Shown in pieces: positions 55,851 to 64,000 of a DNA stretch of 64,000 bases; position 1 is the first letter of the stretch; each line of letters starts with the position of its first letter. The notes below the pieces were generated by a model, which did not search any database, was not told the origin of the DNA, and worked only from the letters and a program-made list of their open reading frames with translations. The stretch is from Megalonaias nervosa. Taxonomy: Eukaryota; Mollusca; Bivalvia; Unionida; Unionidae. Position numbers and translations under genes: made by a program. The DNA lies in assembly GCA_016617855.1 (NCBI GenBank), contig JAECUM010001925.1, positions 62,001-126,000 on the forward strand. Reading direction: 5' to 3'.

Positions 55851-56671
55851 GACAGGTGTAGTGACAAGAAGATTTTCAAGATGGCCACCATAGTGGCCAT
55901 ATTAGAGGTCTGATCGGCACTATTTTTGGGGGAGCTATTAGATGTCAAAATGAGTCTTTTATTGAAAACCTCGAGTCAATATAACCAGTTTTAGAAGATG
56001 TAGCAATAAAAAAATATTTCAAAATTGCCACCATGACAGCTATGGTCAAGGTCTGTATGTATCATAAAAAGCATTTCACTGAAAACCCCATGTAGATATA
56101 AACATCTGTTAAAGAAAAGTAGCAATACCATGATTTTCCAAGATGGCCACAAAGGTGGACATGTTGGAGAACATTTTCTTGCAGTGACAACCAAATGTTG
56201 ATACAACCATCTATTCAGGAGAAACTGCTACATATGTATTTGAATTAACTACAGATCTTAAAAAGTCTTTGGTGAAAACTCCATATCAGTACAACCATCC
56301 ATTTAATAAAATATGGCTGCTGTGCTGGTTATGTTGGATACAAGATGCATACCATTTTTATTGGCACTAACTAGACATCATATAATGTCTTTAAGTTAAA
56401 ACTGCATTTCAAAATAAACATCTGTTCAGGAGTAGCTTTAACAAGATTTTCAAGCTGGGCACCCTGGCAGATACATTAGATGTCCATGGGGTATCATTTT
56501 CATTTAGGACCACCTAGACCCTGGGATAATAGTGTGGAAGTTTCATGTAAATTCTTCCAGTAATTTAGGAATAAAAGCAACATGCCTGTATGAATGGAAT
56601 GAAGAGTGATAAGGGATAAGGAGCCACTGCATAAAGTCTTCTGGTCTATGACCACCAGTAGAGCTAAAAAT
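55851..56671 (+). mobile_element. Helentron-like tandem monomers and 3' tail
   Basis: Continues the array after the SINE ('caagaagattttcaagatgg', 'aaaaccccatgtagatat', 'tgattttccaagatggcc'). It then enters the distinct tail also seen at 9,575-9,713: 'aggaccacctagaccctggga', 'agtaatttaggaataaaagc', then a short hairpin tggtc-tat-gacca and, after 'ccagtagag', CTAA. The shared tail after a variable number of monomers shows a unit with a fixed 3' end. It is non-coding and presumably moved by an autonomous Helitron-type element. Confidence 0.6.
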
Positions 56672-58059
56672 AATATTATCTTCTGCAAATAATATATTAA
56701 GATATTAATTAAGCATTGGATATTCTTCCTGATTCATGGCCATCAATTCATAAGTTCATCTGTGTGAAGTTTGCTGCAGAGTACCAGAGCTTGATATAAG
56801 ATATCTGTTAATTGCCCAATCCTCCATGTGCTGATGTATTATTCATATGTTGATGAACATGATTATCATAAAACTAATATATGTAAATATTGTTTATACC
56901 AACAAAATGAACCCCATAAGATTCTAAGTAAGCCTTCCCATCTTTCATACACCTTGGTCCATTACTAATATTCCTTCAACTAGTAGCAAATTAGTACAGA
57001 CTGATGCTAAAACAAGAAGGACCCTGGTGAATGCATAAAACTAAACCCTTACTTGACAGTATCTGGCAAATTTATCACCTTCAAGCTTAGGCAAGCCTTT
57101 GGACTAGAAAACAAATTCTAAGCATGGTCAATTTAAGCACTTTATCAATCAATAATGGAAATAAATGGTTCAGAAAAACTATGGCTGACAGTGCTATATC
57201 ATTAACACATGATTTATGTGATCTGGGCAGACTGATCTGGGAAAATATGGGTCTGTTATGTAAATTTACATCCATTCTCCCATGTAAAGTCTTGTCAGGC
57301 CAAAAAGACTGTTTAAAACTGGTCTTTACACCAAAGGCCAAATCTTCTTTATGGGCTGTTGAAAATAGCAGCTAATGGCCAGGGAGTATGTCCATCTGTC
57401 CAGCTACAAAAGACAATCTGATGACCAGGGTGATTTAATATTCACAAGTATCCTGCTTTAACATCTTCTGGGTCTCTTTCCCACCTTTCTGTATTCTGCA
57501 AAACTATACTACCCTACTGACCTGACTATAAACTTTTCATGGAAAGGTCACAGAGTCTTCTCAACAACAAGTTTCTGAATTCACACCTGTAAGATTTCCC
57601 TTCGAAGCCACTTTCTCACTAATTTCCTAATTTTGTCGACTTTTGGAATCCACTGTTTAAAAGATGTTATGATGTTATCACATTTTTTTTATAGTCTGCC
57701 TTGACTTGTGCGGACACCTTTGTCCATTTTCTCAAAAAGTAGTTCATATGTGATTTGCCAATTTAAAAAAAAATGCTAAAGCAAAGGATTGCATACATCA
57801 CAAAGGATCCCACTCTCTACAACTTGCTTGGCAGCACCTTAAACAGAAAAAAAAATCTTCTGTTGGAAAATTAATTGTGACTGACACACTAAATAATTAA
57901 AATGTATTCCAAGGTGTAATTACCAAATACCACTAAAAAATAATAATTGGAACAGACCATATTTAACAATTTCTGGAAGAAAAATTTCGCTAAATTACTC
58001 TATGAGAAATAAACGTAGCTGGTGGGATTTTATAAAGGTCCATCTGGTTATGATAGGAA
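56672..58059. other. Mostly unique non-coding DNA; POU-like palindrome
   Basis: No gene recognised. The two overlapping 83-84 codon frames at 57,087-57,375 lie on opposite strands and have no known domain. A 14 bp perfect palindrome ATGTAAATTTACAT lies at about 57,258-57,271, resembling two facing octamer-type POU sites. It may be chance in AT-rich DNA. Confidence 0.45.
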
Positions 58060-58650
58060 ACAAAGAATTTATTTTACTTGACCTAAAGTTATGCTACAGA
58101 AAGCAAAGTTTGGAGGACAGGCAATCAAGGGTATAATTCTTCTACATGACAATATGGAAGACTTGAAATTAAAAGGTGCCTGAGCTATATGGTTACAAGT
58201 GTCTGCTGTAGTGGCAATGAAATATGGAGGGGGACAAAGGGCTATGACTCTCTCAAAATTGAACCTGAAAAAAATTAGACTTTTAAAAGGCATATCTATG
58301 TGTGATAAGTGATTCTTGTACCAAATGGTATGCAACAATGTCTAAGGGTTGCAGAGTTATACTGCTTACAAGCAACATCACATGTGAAAATATTATGTTA
58401 ACTGTCAAGGGCCATAGTTCTAGCCAAAATGTACTTCTGGTGACAAATCAATTGGCACGTCTAGGGTTATGCAACAATGAACACACCAGATTGCATCAGA
58501 ATTAGTTGATTCCTGAGCTATAATGGGTTACAAGGATCTAGTGTGATGGAGTTGTAATACTGATTGATAATGGGCAATAACTCCATCAAATTTAAACCTG
58601 AAAAGACAAAACTTTTAAAAGGTACATCCACATGTCATAAACAGGCAAAT
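58060..58650. repeat. Diverged dispersed repeat units ('acttttaaaagg')
   Basis: Two partial units about 330 bp apart share 'tcaaaattgaacctgaaaa/tcaaatttaaacctgaaaa', 'gacttttaaaaggcatatct/aacttttaaaaggtacatcc' and 'atgtgtgataagtga/atgtcataaacaggc'. Related half-unit text such as 'caagggccatagttctagcc' lies between them. Non-coding; the small frames are shadows. Confidence 0.55.
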
Positions 58651-61079
58651 CCCCTAACAAATGACATCTCCTCATGTGGGCTTAAGGATATGGAATAGGC
58701 CCAATGCACCATCCTAGATGGCATACAAGGAAACTATCGGAGGTAACCTACTAGCCTTTAGATGCATCCCATGATGTTCCAACTGAGAAGGTCTTGGTCT
58801 TTCTAAAAGTGTTCAGGTTATATCAAAACTTCACTTCATAATTTAAAGATTTTACCCTTTTCTGGCTCTATTTTGTGTGCCCTTTTGGGGTTACTTACAC
58901 TTACTCAGCACAGTATAACCAACACTGTGCTGATGTCCATTAAATCCTATACAGACATACCAAATGGCATCCAATTAGACTCCCACCCCCATATGTGTGT
59001 TTCCACTAATGTTTAAAAAACCACAGGGTAGGTAGGCAGGCATTTTTCTTGTTTTAAGTATGCCATATTTGTATGAACAGAGCATACATATATATTTTCT
59101 TGTCTGCTCTAAATAAATTACAGAAAATTACCAAAATCTTTCGCTAATTGTTCTTTTTTCTTTGGATTTTTAAAAAAATATAACACTGAAAAAGCATAGG
59201 ATCAGCAGGTAAAAAAAGGGTTTGTCAGGTTAGCAGAGTTACATGGGGGGGGGATCATGTGTAACATCTGCTGAGTTTTGCTGGTTACAAGAAGTGTAAA
59301 TAGATAGATGGCAAAAAAAGTGATTACTATAGGGCTCTTGCATCTTGATGCAAGGCTCTAATTAATATATTTTATAAGACTCAGCTTAATTTCCATGAAT
59401 GTTATGTTAACTTTGTATTGTATTATGTTTAGAATTCTATCCACTTACTAAAGAAACAGTTGCTGGCTTGATGAACCTTATACAGAGCCTAAAAGTGATA
59501 TACCCACAGAAGGACAACTGATGCATATATAAAGATGTCCATCAGCATTTGTAAATGACACTAAGAACTAAGTAATGCATGGATGTCAGATTAAAGGCCA
59601 TCACTTGATCGTTTTATTTACAAGAATATGAGGCCTGGCCATATAAGAGCAATCCCTAATTAAAAGGCAACTGCCTTTTGTTATCAATAATTATGTCCCC
59701 TTCATGAGATGCCACCATCTCCCATGACCTGTTAGATTAGGGTCTGACCATTTAATTTTTGGGATGGCACCTGGGATTTTCTTTTGAACCAGGATATTTA
59801 ATTTTCTTTTACATCTAGATATTTTTTTTCAACTAATAAAATGGAATAATGGGTTCTTCTTTCTACAAATCAAAGTAAGAATAATTTCTGTATTTAGCAA
59901 CAATGTACTTGGTGGCCTTTTTTTTTCTTCTTCCATCCAAAAAATCTCATCCCCCCACCAACAATTTTATTATCATTGCCTTAGTGGTGGTGGTGGTGGT
60001 GGTGTATGTGTATATGTGGTGGGGGTAAGGATGGGGGTGAAGGGTGGAATCAACTGTATGCAGAACAAGAGAAACCACCTTTCTTTGATGTAATAGGTCT
60101 TGTTTTTGGCCCATCAAGTGTCTTATTCAGTGCCAAGTTTAAATATGCTGCCAATAGAAATCACTAGATTTACTGTTAGAATAGCTGTGCTCCTGTTAGA
60201 ATGTCCCCAGGAAGTACAAGGTTTTAGTACTTATGAACCTTAACAGTCTAACACATACAGTGTCTTGCACTGACAGTTCTGACATAAATGTAGGAAATGA
60301 CTGACAAGGGTCTAATAAAATTGTCAATTTCTGAGTCTAAAAACAAGCAGTCTAATTCAATTAATTTGATACATCAGGCTTGGTTGAGGTGTACATGAAA
60401 ATGTTTACAGACAGACAGACAGAGATAATGATAAATATATCTTCCCACATTACATAATGGTGGTGGAGAGAATAGTACATGTAATGACAATTTAATGCGG
60501 GAGGTGAATACTTTAAAACTGAAAGAGCAGCAGAAAATCTGAAGTATCTGAGAATTATATGTTATGTATCAAATGCTGGTATTTTTGCTAATTCAACAAA
60601 GCATAATTAACTGTGCAACAATTTTTTCAAAATTTCTCTAAAAATAATGCGCCCATTGCCATGCCTATTTGCAATATACTGATTAGTAAAAGCCTCCATA
60701 AATCACTGCACGTTTCATATTTAAAAGAAAACAGATCCCCCTCCCCAAATTTCTGTAAACAATGAATATTGCTGTCTGTTATTTGTGAGAAACACAGTAG
60801 AACAATGATTCTCTTGTCATGTTTCCAAAATTATAAAAAAGAATGAAAATAGCATCATTAACAGCATTTGACAGATTGATAATGTGTGGGCAAATAGGCA
60901 AGTTTTCCACAGTGATGCATGTACACAGTAACCAAGTGGTCAATTTGCAAACTTTTCTATGGTTCTTTAACTTGGTGTTTATACTGTCAAATTCTATCTT
61001 GTATTTTAATGATGTTAAACTGTTTGCCTCTGTCTAATGTATCTTTTCTAGAGTTGTAAGAACATTTTCACCTTTTATC
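58651..61079. other. Non-coding stretch, no gene recognised
   Basis: Includes a (GGT)n run at 59,983-60,004, a G-rich 'ggtgggggtaaggatggggg' near 60,018 and CAGA repeats near 60,411-60,422. Nothing else recognised. Confidence 0.5.
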
Positions 61080-61262
61080 TTTTGTCTCATGGCCCATATT
61101 TACTTTTGTTTGGAGGGGTTTATTTTCCTTGATGATTTTGGTAAGATTTTAGCATTTGTCATTTTTCTACCAAGCTTTTGTTCAGCACTATTTAGCCAGG
61201 ACAGGCTTGATGTGCTATTAAATCCTATACATACATGCATACATTCCATGCTTGTGGGCTGG
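61080..61262 (-). repeat. Antisense copy of the microsatellite-bearing repeat
   Basis: 'tggtaagattttagcatttgtc', 'ctaccaagcttttgttcagc' and 'actatttagccaggac' are the reverse complement of text seen in 26,575-26,800 ('ggctatttagtgctgaacaa'). Short CATA repeats stand where other copies have GT or GTAT arrays. Confidence 0.55.
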
Positions 61263-61334
61263 GGGATGTAAAATAGACTAACTGTACACTGCATTATGAC
61301 ATACAAGGTGGTTCATGGAGGTAAACAAAGTCCG

Positions 61335-61632
61335 TGGAGGCATGCTGTGAGCAGGAGGTTGCAGGTTCGAACCCTGGCTGAGTCATAACAAAGACTTATA
61401 AAAATGGTACAAACAGCTGCCTCGCTAGGCACTCAGCATTAAGTGGTTAATGTTAGGGCTGGTCGGCTTGGTGTCAGGATAATGTGACTGGGTGGGACAT
61501 AATGCTACATGTCTGCAGCATGATGCCACAGTGTTAGACATCTCTATAAACTGCCACACTGCAGACATTGTAGCGTTATGACTGACAAATTGTTCAAGAT
61601 ATTTTAAAAATCCAAATCGTACACACACGTTT
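61335..61632 (+). mobile_element. tRNA-SINE (type I), 5' truncated or diverged
   Basis: The A box is degraded. The B box 'ggttcgaaccc' is perfect, followed by 'tggctgagtcataacaaag', 'ggctggtcggcttggtgtc', 'gataatgtgactgggtggg', 'gtctgcagcatgatgcc' and a tail ending 'aaatcgtacacacac'. The tail type is that of 20,913-21,237. No target duplication was identified. Confidence 0.85.
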
Positions 61633-63198
61633 CATCTGAGAAAGTCTTGGATTTTTTAAAAGCATGCAGTTTTATGTCTGTTCCAAACTTGCTTGAACCA
61701 GGAAACTAGTTCTCCAATAAGAGATTACATTCTACCATTTCAATAACCCATAAAGCAGTTTCAAAGCTTTTGCATTTTACATTTCAAGAATAATATGACT
61801 GTAATGGTGCAAAATTTTGTAGAATAATCCGTCTCTAGTACAAATTTCACAGCACATTCTTTAGTGGTGCATTTTGTTGGGATCAGTCATGTAAACATTA
61901 AGTCTGATGTATCCATTAGGATCGCTAAAGCTTGGCAACTTGTAAAAAATAATCTGGTCTGTTTTGGGCATGAAATGAGTTTAAATTTAGGTCTCACTTG
62001 TTTAACAGTTCAAGCCAGAAAATAGTGTATGGTAACCTGAGGTCACAGTGGCAAAGCGAAAAGAATGGAGACAAACGATTTTTAGGAAGCTGTGGTCCAT
62101 TTGAAACAGGTGTCATAAATTTATATTTTCCAGAATAGTTATTAATAAAGGCAGACTATAAGGAATTATTCTGACTTTGTTGGGAGTAAAAAAGATTTTT
62201 GGCAAGTGAAGGAATAACCCTGATTGGCTAAGCTAAACTAGGGGGTGTGTTCCGAGATGAAATTCAGGGGTTTTAATATAGCCCTCTCATAGAATTAATC
62301 AGTCCAAGTTCTTCTACCAAGGGGGAAAGTCTGAGGGACTTGGAGGAAATTAATAAGTAATTTCTCTCATTAAACAAACTGTCAAAAGGACATGAGGGTC
62401 TGGAACTTTTAAAGACCTGTATCCAGAGAAGGACAGGGGTAATTCTCTGATGATAAGCTAGTGAAGGCACGGACAAAGCACAAGGTTAGTCTCAATTGCA
62501 TGCAGAGTTCAGAAATAACAGTGCATAATTACGATTCATGTTTGTAAGATGTCATACCATATTTCGTTGATATGAATGAGTTCAGATTTAGAGGTTTGGT
62601 ATGTAAAAGAAATCATATAGTAAGATTTCATACATTTCTTCTGTCGCAAATTGTGTGAGCATGTAAATTACCTGTCTTAAATGATCTGAATCATTTATGG
62701 TGAGGATTGATTTTTTTGTATGTCTGAAAATCTATTTCACTGAATTGCCAATTAGCAATGTAACATAGTTAGGACAAGGAGTAAGTCCATTAATTCATGT
62801 GCAATTAAGCTGTGAATTCTCTTCGACCGAGAATCAAGTTAACATGTGACATAGTTCAGCTGGTAAATTTATAGCCACAGCGGGGTGTGATGGTTTATCT
62901 AAAGAGGTCTAATTATGTCATAGTACTCAGTTAAGAATGAGGTAGTAGCTAACCAGATATTGATTTGTGATAATAGTTGTTGTGTATAAGTGTGAATTAC
63001 CATTGCTGATTTCAACAGAAGATATCTGACAAAAAAGAGTGGGAATATTTGTTGATTTCAAGAGAAGGAATATCCTGACATGTTTAGTTTGGGTGTGATT
63101 TTTATATTTAAAGGAAATAGCTCTACACACACCTGACTGCACAGTGGGAAAGAGAGTGCAATCTGTAACCAAGGATTTGATGACCTGAAAAGGCTAAA
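61633..63198. other. Largely unique non-coding DNA, no gene recognised
   Basis: The interval about 62,030-62,480 is single-copy-looking and less AT-rich than its surroundings. No open frame with a recognised domain exists; the minus frame 62,273-62,476 has no known motif. Confidence 0.5.
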
Positions 63199-63262
63199 AG
63201 AGAGAGACAGACAGACAGAGAGACAGAGACAGAGAGTCAGCAAGAGAGAGAGAGAGAAAAGA
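63199..63262 (+). repeat. (GA)n/(CAGA)n microsatellite
   Basis: GA and CAGA units with interruptions. It explains the Ser-Leu-Cys minus-strand frames at 63,058-63,379. Confidence 0.92.
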
Positions 63263-63840
63263 GATACGGAAACACTGACTGATCACCAACAGTGATTGGA
63301 AAGGACCAGAGGCACCAGATGGGGGAGAACAAGGGTATGAGTCATTAACCAAAATTGCTTCTGACAAATGTCCAACCACACTACACCAATTTTTCAGACC
63401 TCTTTCACCTCCAAGTAAACTAACACTGGAAATAAATTCTACAGTGTTTTTGATGAAGATTTCATCTTCTGCTCAATGTTTTCTATCTATGATCATTGAC
63501 TAAGTGCTTTTGAATGGTGCCTAAGCTAATAAAAATCAGTCAGACATTTCAGTCCACCAATGAAATTGATTGTCTGATGCTTCATTGGCAATGAGTGCAC
63601 TATGTTATGAAATTCTGCTTGAGGTGCACTTAATTCAATCTAAATTTAACAATAACAATCTTTTATGTTTATTTTATGGGGTCTTTTTACAATTATCTTC
63701 CCCCATGGCACTCTAATGGGAGGAAAAAATTTCCAGGAATTGGAGACAAGACCATTTCTTACTTTTAACTATCAAGAGTTGAACCCATCTTGGATATTCA
63801 CCAGCAATTTAGAAACAAAAAACAAACTGACTGCTAACAT
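63263..63840. other. Non-coding stretch, nothing recognised
   Basis: No features recognised. The 82-codon plus frame 63,665-63,913 runs into the repeat that follows and has no domain. Confidence 0.5.
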
Positions 63841-64000
63841 GCACATATTCAATGCCAGTTTGGCACTATTTTCATTTTGGACAAAGCAGACATCATTAAA
63901 AGTGTTTTGGTAAAAACCAAGTCATTCAGGAGTAGTGACAACAAGACCTTTAAAACAATCATTTTGGCAATCATGCTTGATGTACAACTGGCACCATTTT
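63841..64000 (+). repeat. Helentron-family monomer at window edge
   Basis: 'gccagtttggcactattttc', 'tttggacaaagcagacatca', 'caggagtagtgacaacaaga' and 'caactggcaccatttt' are one monomer and the start of another. The array continues past the window end. Confidence 0.65.

Noticed and set aside
57087..57375. Overlapping 83-84 codon ORFs on opposite strands
   Set aside because: No known motif on either strand and no splice or start context; mutual openness suggests composition rather than coding.

Overview
This window is AT-rich animal (metazoan) nuclear DNA, by eye about one third G+C. It carries no bacterial gene organisation: no operons, no dense ORFs, no ribosome binding sites. It has many long di-, tri- and tetranucleotide microsatellites, tRNA-derived SINEs, decayed non-LTR retrotransposons, a Penelope-like element remnant, small TIR elements and several families of roughly 150-170 bp tandem monomers. 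The monomer families containing 'tgaccttgaccttgaa' and 'aagattttcaagatggc', and the SINE tail types, recall molluscan or other lophotrochozoan genomes. That assignment is from memory of the repeat style and is moderate only. I found no host protein-coding exon and no functional RNA gene that I can defend. The window is best read as intergenic or long-intron DNA.

Layout. 1-7 kb: sparse AT-rich sequence with tRNA-SINE pieces, a LINE endonuclease remnant (5.0-5.6 kb) and an element with inverted GGACAAAAAGTCAC-type repeats (6.1-6.9 kb). 7.2-9.7 kb: two tandem-monomer families; the second ends in a hairpin plus CTAA, like a Helitron/Helentron 3' end. 9.7-16.3 kb: mostly unique sequence, a 115 bp foldback MITE, and TAATTA-rich unique DNA at 15.2-15.75 kb. 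16.3-19.4 kb: a 166 bp satellite interrupted by one arm of a ~630 bp inverted repeat, whose other arm lies 1.25 kb downstream. 19.7-22.5 kb: a 199 bp two-hairpin MITE, a minus-strand L1/Tx1-like LINE tail split by a SINE with a perfect 12 bp target-site duplication, then a minus-strand Penelope-like GIY-YIG fragment. 23.9-25.1 kb: ~152 bp satellite. 26.4-27.7 kb: microsatellite-bearing duplicated repeat and a 48 bp minisatellite. 28.7-37.7 kb: long AC/GT arrays, SINEs of three or more types, MITEs and an 89 bp palindrome. 37.7-48.5 kb: mostly unremarkable DNA with divergent tandem duplications and microsatellites. 48.6-50.2 kb: a minus-strand LINE (RT plus C-terminal zinc finger), frameshifted and with the catalytic FADD replaced by FADE. 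53.05-54.05 kb: a 15-copy 66 bp (22-codon) minisatellite with higher-order organisation. 54.9-56.7 kb: the Helentron-like tandem family again, with a SINE inside. 58-64 kb: further repeat families and unique sequence.

The elements do not form a pathway. What they show together is a history of nested insertion. All identified protein-coding remnants are transposon-derived and broken. Percent-identity statements are by-eye estimates.
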